64,000 nucleotides of DNA from a bacterium (GTDB lineage Bacteria; Vulcanimicrobiota; JABDET01): positions 186,001 to 250,000 of the forward strand of contig JAJYZB010000001.1 in NCBI GenBank assembly GCA_021800275.1, written 5' to 3'. Each line of letters opens with the position of its first letter. Position 1 is the stretch's first letter. Below the pieces are notes generated by a model. The model saw only the letters and a list, made by a program, of their open reading frames with translations, was not told the DNA's origin and searched no databases. This document shows, piece by piece, positions 1-7,194 of this stretch. The translations under genes and the position numbers were made by a program.

Positions 1-182
1 ATCAAATCATTTTTTGAATCTCGCGCTGTCAGCCACAAGTAATCTTCAGATTGAACGGCTTCCGCCATTTTTTCAGGATCAGTCCCATAAACAATAGGAT
101 AATCTCTGCCGTAAACTAAAAAATAAAGTTTTAAAAGTTCATCAGTATCTTTCAAAACTGCGGCCTGAATGTCAATTTTCAT
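1..182 (-). CDS. N-terminal part of a GNAT-like acetyltransferase (cut by window edge)
   Basis: This is the first 60 codons of a minus-strand gene that runs off the left edge. It starts with ATG at 182, preceded by AAAAGGG, ten bases after the stop of the MFS gene, so the two are probably cotranscribed. The reading begins MKIDIQAAVLKDTDELLKLY and continues with an aromatic stretch and an acidic helix. This layout resembles the first strand and helices of the GNAT N-acetyltransferase fold. The acetyl-CoA-binding loop would lie beyond the edge and is not seen, so the family call is an inference from the N-terminus alone. The substrate is unknown. Confidence 0.5.
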   Translation of the reverse strand, partial: MKIDIQAAVLKDTDELLKLYFLVYGRDYPIVYGTDPEKMAEAVQSEDYLWLTARDSKNDL

Positions 183-192
183 AGAGCCCTTT

Positions 193-1509
193 TCATGCAG
201 CCCTTTTCAGATCAGCTCTCTTAAACCCTTGGGAAAAAGCCAGAGAAAAAGCCGCCAGAATCACCACTGAGCTGCAAGATACCGCCAAACTTTTCACAGG
301 AACATCTTCAATCAGGGCTCCTGTTAAAGCCATTGAAACCGGTAAAGAAGCCACAGTGATTAAATTCACCACAGCCATCACACCAGGCACATCCTGAGGT
401 TCTGGAACACTTTGAAAAAAGTTCAAAATCATCACATTGGCAAAAGAGAGAAAAAAGCCGAGAATCCCCATAAACAAAGACCCCCAAAAAAGCCCTTTTG
501 TAAAAGAAAAAGCTAGATAAGCTGCTCCAGTGAGAACGGCTGACAGAGTGATCTTTTTCCATGCAGCAGTCCCAGAAAATGAAAAAAATGAAAGAAGAAG
601 GGTTCCTGCTAAAGTCCCAACTCCTAGAAAAACTTCGAGCGCTGCTAATCCAGCAATCCCTTTCCCATAAACATTTTTAGTGTACCACGGCATAAAAACC
701 ATGATCGGAGCTAAAAAAAGATTAATCACAAGAAACCGTCCTAACATTCCTGAAATCACAGGCTCATTTTTCAATATCTGCAGAGTAGATTTAGGCGCAG
801 GAGAAAGAATCCCCTTTCCAGCGACTGGAAGGACGGCTTCATTCTCTGTAATGGGTTCGCCAGATGCTGCAAGGGCTGTCTCAGGTTCTGGAAGGGGTGT
901 TCCAATTTTCGTCTTGAGTTTAATCCCTGAAGCCAGAAGCGCTGAAAAAAGATAGCTGACTCCATTGGCGATAAGAAGACCCTCTAATCCAAGAGCTGAA
1001 TAAACAAGGGCAGAAGACAGGGGCCCAAGGACATTCCCAAAAGAAAAACAGGAATCCAGAAGAGCAGTCAGTTTATCCCTTTTTTCGCCCGGTGGAAGCA
1101 TCTCGACAGGCAGGCTCAAGATCGCGGGATTAAACAAAGCCCCTGCAGTGTTAGAGATAAAAATAGAAAGAAAAAGAAGCAGCAGAAGATCGACTGAAGT
1201 TTTGAGATAAAACACAGCCCCTCCTGCTGCCAGAAAAAGAAAACCCCGAAAAGCATCTGCCCCAATCACTGTCCGCAGCGCCCCTTTTTTCTCTATCCAT
1301 TTCCCAGAAGAAGTGGAAAGCAGCAAATGAGGCAGAGCGCTGATTCCAATAAACCAGGGGATCCATTTGGGGCTGAACTGAACAGTCAGCACCCAGATCA
1401 TCCCAATGGTCATCATTTTATCACAGGCTTGAGAGATCAGCTGCCCCCCAAAAACTTTCTGCGCATTGGAGTCATTGAGAATAAAGCTGTCTTTCTTAAA
1501 GCTGCCCAT
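193..1509 (-). CDS. MFS transporter, probable drug/metabolite exporter
   Basis: The 438-residue protein has about twelve hydrophobic segments, and a soluble loop near residues 200-245 separates the two halves. It looks like the EntS/macrolide-efflux branch of the major facilitator superfamily, which exports small molecules by proton antiport at the inner membrane. The short loop between segments 2 and 3 reads SGKWIEKKGALR, a variant of the family motif GxxxDxxGRR/K. The start is ATG at 1509, preceded by a G-rich stretch (GTGGGGG) as a possible ribosome site. The GNAT-like gene follows at ten bases. An acetyltransferase beside an exporter suits resistance or metabolite export, but nothing here shows the substrate. 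Confidence 0.8.
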   Translation of the reverse strand: MGSFKKDSFILNDSNAQKVFGGQLISQACDKMMTIGMIWVLTVQFSPKWIPWFIGISALPHLLLSTSSGKWIEKKGALRTVIGADAFRGFLFLAAGGAVFYLKTSVDLLLLLFLSIFISNTAGALFNPAILSLPVEMLPPGEKRDKLTALLDSCFSFGNVLGPLSSALVYSALGLEGLLIANGVSYLFSALLASGIKLKTKIGTPLPEPETALAASGEPITENEAVLPVAGKGILSPAPKSTLQILKNEPVISGMLGRFLVINLFLAPIMVFMPWYTKNVYGKGIAGLAALEVFLGVGTLAGTLLLSFFSFSGTAAWKKITLSAVLTGAAYLAFSFTKGLFWGSLFMGILGFFLSFANVMILNFFQSVPEPQDVPGVMAVVNLITVASLPVSMALTGALIEDVPVKSLAVSCSSVVILAAFSLAFSQGFKRADLKRAA

Positions 1510-1665
1510 CCCCCACTATTTCAGGGATTCAACTGGTTCTCCTGTAAAAAAATAAAAGCAGATACTTCACTTAGACTTTCGACGTTTTCTAATCTCTGAC
1601 AGGCTAATGGACAGGAACCCTGGCAGTAAAATAGATGAAATATAGTAATCCATTAAAATCATGAA

Positions 1666-1850
1666 ATAACCATGAGATAGCTCTCAATCTTACAACTCAT
1701 GGGGAAGGCATAGAAGGAGCCAGAAGCGCAGCCGTAGAGTTAATACGCCTTTGGATTCAAGAAAAAAAAGCGAATGGGGAAGTAATTCCAGAGGATGTTT
1801 GTGACTGGTTTTTGGGGATGGCTTTCCCTCATGATCGCGATCCTCTTTAA
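1666..1850 (+). pseudogene. Possible gene remnant with a frameshift
   Basis: From 1666 the frame stays open without a start codon and reads protein-like, with GEGIEGARSAAVELIRLW and then a lysine/glutamate-rich helix ending VIPEDV. At about 1800 that frame loses its protein character. The neighbouring frame carries on plausibly as CDWFLGMAFPHDRDPL and stops at 1848-1850. This is what a single-base loss in the 3' end of an old gene would leave. I do not recognise the family. It may also be a chance open frame. Confidence 0.22.
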
Positions 1851-1893
1851 ACATTGCTGCAGGTTTTATCGGACAGTACTGAGTCAGCCATAG

Positions 1894-1902
1894 TGGTATA
1901 AT
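1894..1902 (+). promoter_or_regulatory. Extended -10 sequence, possible antisense promoter
   Basis: TGGTATAAT is a perfect extended -10 (TG at 1894-1895, TATAAT 1897-1902). No -35 match stands 17 bases upstream. A transcript would start near 1909 and run into the 3' end of the ankyrin gene on the opposite strand. No gene lies downstream on the plus strand. Confidence 0.2.
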
Positions 1903-1974
1903 GAAAGAGATCGGCGATGCAAAACAAAATAGAAAAACAGGAAAAGGGGAAATCAGCTTTAAAACAGAGGATTA

Positions 1975-3447
1975 CTAGTGACCCCCATGAGCAGTCAAAA
2001 ATTTAACGATTCTTTCATGATGATATAGTTTAGCAATAGATAGAGGAGTATTTAGCTCACTTGCGCCGGGAAAGCCAGAAGGAGAATTGACCCATGCATG
2101 ATGAGCCACAAGGAATTTAACAACTCCAAGTCTGTTTACAGAATCCTGGAAAACATCAGAATGGTTAAACAGGGGACGACGTGATGAAAAGAAAACTTTG
2201 CGATTTTTCCAGGCAAAAGTTTCATGTTCAGGGATTAAAAATGGGGCGCTATCATCAAAAAAAAGATTGTCACATACTGCTGCTGCAAGCGGATATACAG
2301 GATAAAGACCGCTGAGTTTTATTGAAGTATTGATAAGGTGAGATATTTTTCCAAAATGCTGGGTTTTGTACGCTTGAACAAACTGTTTGACTACTTTAAG
2401 ATAACCTCTTCCCACTGCAGCCAGAAAAGGGGTAGAATGAGGAGGAAGATAGAGGGGAAGTGGAAAATTTTTAGAGACTGCTGACGAGATGGAAAAATTA
2501 AGAGGAGCGCCTTGCTGAATCAAAAATTTTGTGATCTTCCAGTATCCATGATCAGCGGCAATGTAAAGGGCGATCCCTAAATTTGTTTTTGTATGAAAGG
2601 ATTGGTGTTGGAGTAAGACTTTTATTGTGTTTAAATGACCATATTCACTAGCCAGATAAAGAGCTGCGGGTGAAGGATATGCACCATAGTTTAAAAGACC
2701 GCCTGCCATATAAGTATGTCCATATCTAGCCGCGTACTCAAGAGGAGTCCAAAGGTGGCCCATACCGTCTGCATTCAAGGTAACTTTTCTACTAATATTG
2801 TCAGCAAGGACAGATTTTGAAAGCGCGAAAAAAATATAGGGGCTGTTAAGACCTGCTATTGATGGTGATACAGTGTTTCCAGACGCAGCAGCAGAAGCTA
2901 ATACAAGAGCATAATAATCCCGAATCAGCATCACAGGACCACTGCTCCACTGCACAGCCGAACTGTCTGAGTCTCTGAGAACAGACCCATTTTCATCCAC
3001 ATAAAGACCTGTAGGCTGATAAACTCCGCTTCGTGGAATTTGATATAAGTTTAGATCCATTTCTGGATTTGTAACTTCACTAGGAAAAAGAGAATAAACT
3101 GGATGAACATACTGCTCGCAATTTCCATAAGGACAGTTTCTAAAAGCCAGCCAGAAAGTGACTCCTGGAACTGCTGCCATCTTCTCTCGAAAAGCCATTT
3201 CATTGTTCTGCTTGCAGCTGATTATTTCTTCTGGTCTGCACGCCTGATTTGCCACATTTCTGTCCTCCAGATACTCTGCTTCTTTGGTCTGGACATCAAG
3301 GGCTAGATTTTTGTCTTTGGGGAGTTCATAGCCAATATACAGTTTATATTTTATGGGCTGACCCTGAGCATAAACTTTTAAAGGACTAAAAATCAAAACT
3401 GCTGCACAGAAAAGAAAAAAGAAGAAGACAGATAATTTTCCTTTCAA
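1975..3447 (-). CDS. Secreted ankyrin-repeat protein
   Basis: The 490-residue protein has a clear Sec signal peptide, with a lysine followed by a long phenylalanine/alanine/isoleucine core ending near VYAQG at residues 26-29. The middle (about 225-345) and the C-terminus (about 445-490) carry degenerate ankyrin repeats such as TPLEYAARYGHTYMAGGLL and LYLASEYGHLNTIKVLL. Ankyrin repeats bind proteins. The N-terminal 200 residues are unassigned and cysteine-bearing, as expected outside the cytoplasm. The start codon is TTG at 3447; it overlaps the upstream stop by four bases (TTGA) and has GGAGAG upstream, so translation is coupled to the lipase-like gene. The ankyrin protein could inhibit or guide that hydrolase; this is inference from coupling. 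Confidence 0.75.
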   Translation of the reverse strand: MKGKLSVFFFFLFCAAVLIFSPLKVYAQGQPIKYKLYIGYELPKDKNLALDVQTKEAEYLEDRNVANQACRPEEIISCKQNNEMAFREKMAAVPGVTFWLAFRNCPYGNCEQYVHPVYSLFPSEVTNPEMDLNLYQIPRSGVYQPTGLYVDENGSVLRDSDSSAVQWSSGPVMLIRDYYALVLASAAASGNTVSPSIAGLNSPYIFFALSKSVLADNISRKVTLNADGMGHLWTPLEYAARYGHTYMAGGLLNYGAYPSPAALYLASEYGHLNTIKVLLQHQSFHTKTNLGIALYIAADHGYWKITKFLIQQGAPLNFSISSAVSKNFPLPLYLPPHSTPFLAAVGRGYLKVVKQFVQAYKTQHFGKISHLINTSIKLSGLYPVYPLAAAVCDNLFFDDSAPFLIPEHETFAWKNRKVFFSSRRPLFNHSDVFQDSVNRLGVVKFLVAHHAWVNSPSGFPGASELNTPLSIAKLYHHERIVKFLTAHGGH

Positions 3448-4751
3448 TGTCTGCTCTCCACAATTCTCTGCGCATTCAGTAATCCATAGTAAGTCGAATA
3501 AACGTGATTTCTAACAACATTGCTTGGATTCAGCGGGTTCCATGGAGTGGACAATAGGGTTACATGCAGATTAGATGACCAGGAAGGAGGCTCCAATCCA
3601 AGAACAGCATAAGTGAAATCATGAACATCAACATGTTCTTCTGCAAGATCAAAACTTTGAGGATTGGAAAGACTTTCCACAGCCCCACGGATGCTCCACC
3701 CTAGTGGAGCCATTGGCACCGGATCTCCAGCATTGGCATAAACATAAACTTGAGTGTAGTTTCTATCAGCAATATTATCTAAACTTTCTAAATTCATAAG
3801 TGATCCATCACCCCCTAAAATTCTTAAAGTCTGCACATTGATCATCCCATTTTCGATCATGGTTTCCGCTATGGCTGCTCCATTGGAGTGAACAACCAGT
3901 TCTCCAATAGTGGCTCCTTTAAGCTGAGCAAGGGTTCGTTCTAATTCGGATTCAGGAGTTGGCAGATTAAAACTGAGAAGGAAGTGATCCAGAAGCACCC
4001 TGCCAAAATCTACTGCTGTAGAAGGAAGGGCAAATCCATAAACTGCATTATATGCCAGACCATTAAATGGATCTTTAGCCTGCTGCTGCTGCATTTCCAG
4101 AGCTTCTTCTGGTGTTCCAGTCCATCCCAGAAAAAGGACTCTTGGAATATAGCGTCTTCCTTCCATAGGAGAAGGAACATGAATGTGATTCATCTCATGA
4201 GAGAGTTTTCTGAGCAGGTCATCATAATCATGTTTTTCGTAGATTAATAGATTATTAAACTTTGGGAGTTCATCCACTAATTCCCCTTTCAGCCTGAGAT
4301 CGTGATTTAAAGTTTTGTCCTGAGCTTTCTCAAGTTCCCGCAGTTTTTCCCGAATCCGAATGACTTTTTCAGCCTGCTGCACCTGGGCAAGTTCTTCCTC
4401 CAATTCTCTCATTTTAGCCAGACGTTCTTTTTCAGCTTCTTCTTGTTTAAGTCGAGCAGCTCTCTGCTCCTCCTGCTGCTGATAACGCGCCTGCTCATAC
4501 TGCACATAAGTCGAGGGTCTCCAGTGAGGATAAGCAGGAGCATTAGGGATTTGGATTGGAAAATCGGTTGGGGAATCAACACTGATCACTGATCCTGATC
4601 CTGTTCCATCAAAATCAGTGCTGAAATCTGATGAAAAAACGGGATAAGATAAGATAAAAAGAAAAACGAGTATAAAAAGGGCAGGCAAAAAAAATTGAAC
4701 GAAACCTATCTTGCCATTTAAACCAGATCGGTTGAGTTTTCTATGCTGCAT
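3444..4751 (-). CDS. Membrane-anchored or exported lipase-like alpha/beta hydrolase with coiled coil
   Basis: In this 435-residue protein a hydrophobic segment at about residues 18-40 acts as signal peptide or anchor. A strongly charged coiled coil rich in Q, E, R and K spans roughly 85-165. The C-terminal half looks like an alpha/beta hydrolase. VVHSNGAAIAE is a nucleophile elbow (G/H-S-x-G type, with Asn before Gly), NAGDPVP supplies the acid and NHVYSTYY a likely histidine. Similar VHSNGA..NPGDPVP arrangements occur in lipase-like domains of large secreted proteins. The substrate is unknown. The start is ATG at 4751 without a strong ribosome site. It is the first gene of a two-gene unit with the ankyrin protein, which overlaps its stop. 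Confidence 0.65.
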   Translation of the reverse strand: MQHRKLNRSGLNGKIGFVQFFLPALFILVFLFILSYPVFSSDFSTDFDGTGSGSVISVDSPTDFPIQIPNAPAYPHWRPSTYVQYEQARYQQQEEQRAARLKQEEAEKERLAKMRELEEELAQVQQAEKVIRIREKLRELEKAQDKTLNHDLRLKGELVDELPKFNNLLIYEKHDYDDLLRKLSHEMNHIHVPSPMEGRRYIPRVLFLGWTGTPEEALEMQQQQAKDPFNGLAYNAVYGFALPSTAVDFGRVLLDHFLLSFNLPTPESELERTLAQLKGATIGELVVHSNGAAIAETMIENGMINVQTLRILGGDGSLMNLESLDNIADRNYTQVYVYANAGDPVPMAPLGWSIRGAVESLSNPQSFDLAEEHVDVHDFTYAVLGLEPPSWSSNLHVTLLSTPWNPLNPSNVVRNHVYSTYYGLLNAQRIVESRH

Positions 4752-4849
4752 GCGACCAAACTTCTAGGCTTCCGCTGCTAACCCTTTTGGCAGCAAAATC
4801 TAAACCCTCGGAAAGTTATAAAAGCTAAATTTTCTTCAGGTGACAAACC

Positions 4850-5497
4850 CTAGCCTGACACTGCAGCAGGATGCAGCACAGCCTCAATAATCTTCTCCGA
4901 TTTCTCACAAATGAACATCTTCTTCATATTCTCTAAAGAACGTTCATGGGCTTCTTTATCCATAGAAGAAACGCAATCTGCAGCGATCACAGGATAAAAG
5001 CCCCTATTGGCTGCATCTCGAGCAGAGGATTCCACTCCTATCTCTGTCGCTATGCCCGTGAAAATAATGGTTTCGATTCCGCGATTTTTCATCATAAATT
5101 CAAAATAAGTGCCAATAAAAATGCTGGCTGTTGGTTTTTCAATCACAATGTCCTTTTCTTGTGGCTGCACATCTGGAATAACCTCTCGATCAGGATTCCC
5201 TTTTCCCATGAAATCAGGGAGTTTATTCGGATCATCAACTCCAAAACGCTTCATCATCGAATAATATGTCCAGGAGGATCGAACCTGTTTGTCAGGAGGA
5301 GTAATCAGGGTGTAAACAATCGGCACTTTTGATCGCAATTTTGTGACAAGACCTTTTAAATTTTTCGCTAATTCCTCTGGATTAAAAATTCTGGAAAAAA
5401 GTCCTTTCTGCACATCCCAAACCACTAAACAGGTATGGGATGGATCTAAAACCTCCTGAAGATTCCCATAAACTTTAATCCCCTGAATCATTTTCAT
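4850..5497 (-). CDS. Isochorismatase-fold hydrolase lacking the catalytic cysteine
   Basis: This 215-residue protein is the usual length for the isochorismatase-like family. Asp28 in VVWDVQ and Lys121 in EKPTASIF match the conserved Asp and Lys. In cysteine hydrolases of this fold (nicotinamidase, N-carbamoylsarcosine amidase) the next motif ends in a nucleophilic Cys; here it reads TGIATEIGVESSARDA with Gly154 in that place. From family knowledge, true isochorismatases such as EntB and PhzD also lack this Cys and hydrolyse a vinyl ether. Amidase chemistry is therefore unlikely. The start ATG at 5497 follows AGGAGGG at good spacing. No siderophore or phenazine genes are nearby. Confidence 0.82.
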   Translation of the reverse strand: MKMIQGIKVYGNLQEVLDPSHTCLVVWDVQKGLFSRIFNPEELAKNLKGLVTKLRSKVPIVYTLITPPDKQVRSSWTYYSMMKRFGVDDPNKLPDFMGKGNPDREVIPDVQPQEKDIVIEKPTASIFIGTYFEFMMKNRGIETIIFTGIATEIGVESSARDAANRGFYPVIAADCVSSMDKEAHERSLENMKKMFICEKSEKIIEAVLHPAAVSG

Positions 5498-5732
5498 AGT
5501 TCTTCCCTCCTGATGCTTCTAACAGCGCCTATTTTATTCCAAATAGTCCATTTCTCATGTCTGTTATGATCTCCTGTTTCCGATGGAGCAGCCTTTTTCA
5601 GCCTTCACATCTGGGGGGAAGTCAACTGAAAATCGTTCGCGGTCAGTCAGTCGGGGAAACAAGCCCCTCTGATATCCCCTTCCTTACCCCTAAAAATTTT
5701 GAAAAAGCTGTTTTATTTTTTCTATTTTTCGG

Positions 5733-5738
5733 TATAAT
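5733..5738 (+). promoter_or_regulatory. Candidate -10 box for the Hsp20 operon
   Basis: TATAAT sits 150 bases upstream of the first Hsp20 start. The -35 region is only T-rich and does not match consensus well. Transcription would begin near 5745, just before a palindrome, giving a leader of about 145 bases. Confidence 0.4.
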
Positions 5739-5754
5739 AATTTTGAGAGTTAAA

Positions 5755-5766
5755 GTGTCCGGACAC
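5755..5766. promoter_or_regulatory. Perfect palindrome, candidate operator of the Hsp20 operon
   Basis: GTGTCCGGACAC is a 12-base perfect palindrome placed about ten bases after the predicted transcription start. That is where a repressor would block the promoter. It is not the CIRCE element bound by HrcA. No regulator gene adjoins it, so the protein that would bind is unknown. Confidence 0.35.
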
Positions 5767-5888
5767 CAGTGAGAACAATAGGGGGTGGAAGCAGCAAAAC
5801 TCAGAGGTTACGCTGTAAAATCTCATCATGATTTAATTGCAGTACAGTAAAAATAAGTGACAAAAATCAAATAAAGGAGGAATTTATC

Positions 5889-6365
5889 ATGAGATATGAA
5901 TTAGCGCCGTGGAGAGAAACAGAAAATTGGATCGATCCATTCCAAACTGTAGAAAAAATGAGAGAAGGGATGAGCCGGATGTTTGATTTAGCTTTCCCAT
6001 CATTTTCAGGGAGAACAACTGGACTTTTGGAGGGCATGTGGAGCCCTGCTGTTGACCTGTATGACACCAAGGACCAGATCATTGTGAAAGCTGATCTTCC
6101 AGGAATGAAAAAAGAAGACATCGAGGTCAGCATTCATGAAAACACCCTTATTCTGAAAGGGGAAAAGAAAAATGAAATGGAAAAAAAGGAAGAAGATTAT
6201 GTGAGAACAGAGCGATTTTATGGAAGTTTTCACCGATCTTTTACCCTGCCTTCACCTGTTGATGTCTCCCAGGTAAAAGCCAGTTATAAAAATGGAGTTC
6301 TAGAAGTTCTGCTTCCGAAAAAAGAAGAAGCTAAACCTAAACAAATCAATGTGAATGTTGAGTAA
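5889..6365 (+). CDS. Hsp20-family small heat shock protein
   Basis: The 158-residue protein has a variable N-terminus (about 1-50) and then the alpha-crystallin domain. Typical landmarks are AVDLYDTKDQIIVKADLPGM, the KKEDIEVSIHENTLILKGEKK strand pair and the C-terminal GVLEVLLPKKE (A-x-x-x-n-GVL motif). Small heat shock proteins hold unfolding proteins in the cytoplasm for refolding by DnaK. The start ATG follows AAAGGAGG. A second Hsp20 gene follows after 24 bases with its own strong ribosome site, so the two form one operon, probably induced by heat or envelope stress. Confidence 0.95.
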   Translation: MRYELAPWRETENWIDPFQTVEKMREGMSRMFDLAFPSFSGRTTGLLEGMWSPAVDLYDTKDQIIVKADLPGMKKEDIEVSIHENTLILKGEKKNEMEKKEEDYVRTERFYGSFHRSFTLPSPVDVSQVKASYKNGVLEVLLPKKEEAKPKQINVNVE

Positions 6366-6389
6366 CTTTAAAAGGAGGGAAAAGACACT

Positions 6390-6770
6390 ATGCTGACACT
6401 AAAAGACCAGAACAAAGAAACCGAAAAAAAGGGTGAAATTCGATTTGTGACGCCTTACGTGAATATCAGAGAAACAAATAAAGAGGTGATCTTAGAAGCT
6501 GAAATGCCAGGGCTTGAAAAATCAGATTTAGAGCTGGAGCTCCGTGGTGATGAATTAACGATTACAGGAAAGAGACAGAACAGAACAGAGACTCCTAAAC
6601 ACTGGACCCCTCTTCTTCAGGAAATCCAGACCTGTGATTACAAAAGAACCTTTGTCCTGGGAGCTGATTTCCAGAAAGAAAAAATTAATGCGAAATACGA
6701 GAATGGAGTGCTGACTCTCATGATTCCTAAATCGGAAAAAACGCAGCCTAAAAAGATAACGATTCATTAA
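6390..6770 (+). CDS. Hsp20-family small heat shock protein, second gene of operon
   Basis: This is a shorter relative (126 residues) with an alpha-crystallin domain covering almost the entire protein: TPYVNIRETNKEVILEAEMP, SDLELELRGDELTITGKR and NGVLTLMIPKSEKTQPK. The N-terminal arm that drives large oligomers is nearly absent. The ribosome site is AAAGGAGGG. Its sequence differs clearly from the upstream copy, so the pair is not a recent duplication. Mixed oligomers of the two are possible but unproven. Confidence 0.93.
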   Translation: MLTLKDQNKETEKKGEIRFVTPYVNIRETNKEVILEAEMPGLEKSDLELELRGDELTITGKRQNRTETPKHWTPLLQEIQTCDYKRTFVLGADFQKEKINAKYENGVLTLMIPKSEKTQPKKITIH

Positions 6771-6795
6771 AACTCCTGCGGAATAACCGATTAAA

Positions 6796-6851
6796 ATTTG
6801 CCCCTCTCTTCGGAATACCCTTCCCCATCAAAACTGAGGAGAGGGGCAAAT
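6796..6851. terminator. Candidate bidirectional terminator
   Basis: ATTTGCCCCTCTC (6796-6808) pairs perfectly with GAGAGGGGCAAAT (6839-6851) around a 30-base loop. T-rich sequence follows on both sides. It lies between the Hsp20 operon and the convergent small ORF, whose last codons and stop fall inside the right arm and loop. The long loop makes it less than ideal. Confidence 0.5.
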
Positions 6852-7010
6852 GTTTTGAATCTCCTCAATCCAGCCAATTTGAGCATCCAGAAGTTCAAGT
6901 TCTCTTTCCATCAACTCTTGTTCAACCGGATTTTCGGATTTACGAACAGCAGAGAGCTTTTCAGATCGCTCCCGCTCTAAATGCAGTTTCAACAAATTAA
7001 AAGAATCCAA
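6828..7010 (-). CDS. Small helical protein, convergent to the Hsp20 operon
   Basis: A 60-residue frame starts at TTG 7010, with a G-rich sequence (AGGGGGGAC) upstream. The product is almost entirely charged amphipathic helix with leucines at heptad-like spacing, such as NLLKLHLERER and ELMERELELLDAQIGWIEE. That looks like a real short coiled coil and not a chance frame. I do not recognise a family. It ends within the hairpin shared with the Hsp20 operon. A gene this short with a TTG start could still be spurious. Confidence 0.45.
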   Translation of the reverse strand: MDSFNLLKLHLERERSEKLSAVRKSENPVEQELMERELELLDAQIGWIEEIQNICPSPQF

Positions 7011-7040
7011 CCCAGTCCCCCCTTTTTTCTCTCCTATTTC

Positions 7041-7061
7041 AGGCTCTTGCAGAGCCTTTTC
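7041..7061 (+). terminator. Short hairpin with T-run
   Basis: AGGCTCT (7041-7047) and AGAGCCT (7051-7057) form a seven-pair stem with a TGC loop, followed by TTTT. It would stop plus-strand transcripts before the glycosyltransferase gene. Confidence 0.5.
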
Positions 7062-7194
7062 TCATTTCCCATCTAACAATCTCTTGCCGCAACGATACGA
7101 CAAAAGGATTCTTTTTCCATGAAGGGGAAAACCCCAACATGAATTCCCATTTAATTTTTTTTAATTCTCTCTCTTAATTCCTTGTGGATAAAAG

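Larger units (their letters stand above)
1510..1974. other. 465-base stretch without an intact gene
   Basis: This region separates the MFS gene from the ankyrin gene. It holds a possible decayed coding remnant (1666-1850), an extended -10 sequence on the plus strand (1894-1902) and a 25-codon plus-strand frame (1901-1978) with no ribosome site. I see no RNA gene, clear terminator or insertion-element end. Confidence 0.6.
5498..5888. other. Intergenic leader region of the Hsp20 operon
   Basis: These 391 bases lie between divergently transcribed genes. They hold a -10 box (5733-5738), a perfect 12-base palindrome (5755-5766) and the strong ribosome site AAAGGAGG before the first Hsp20 start. 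A 71-codon plus-strand frame here (5557-5772) lacks a ribosome site and protein character, so I do not call it a gene. Confidence 0.6.

Noticed and set aside
4767-4793. Hairpin GCTGC...GCAGC upstream of the lipase-like gene as terminator
   Set aside because: The stem is only five pairs with a long loop and no T-run follows on the relevant strand.
5557-5772. 71-codon plus-strand frame
   Set aside because: No ribosome site, no protein-like pattern, and it covers the Hsp20 promoter and palindrome.
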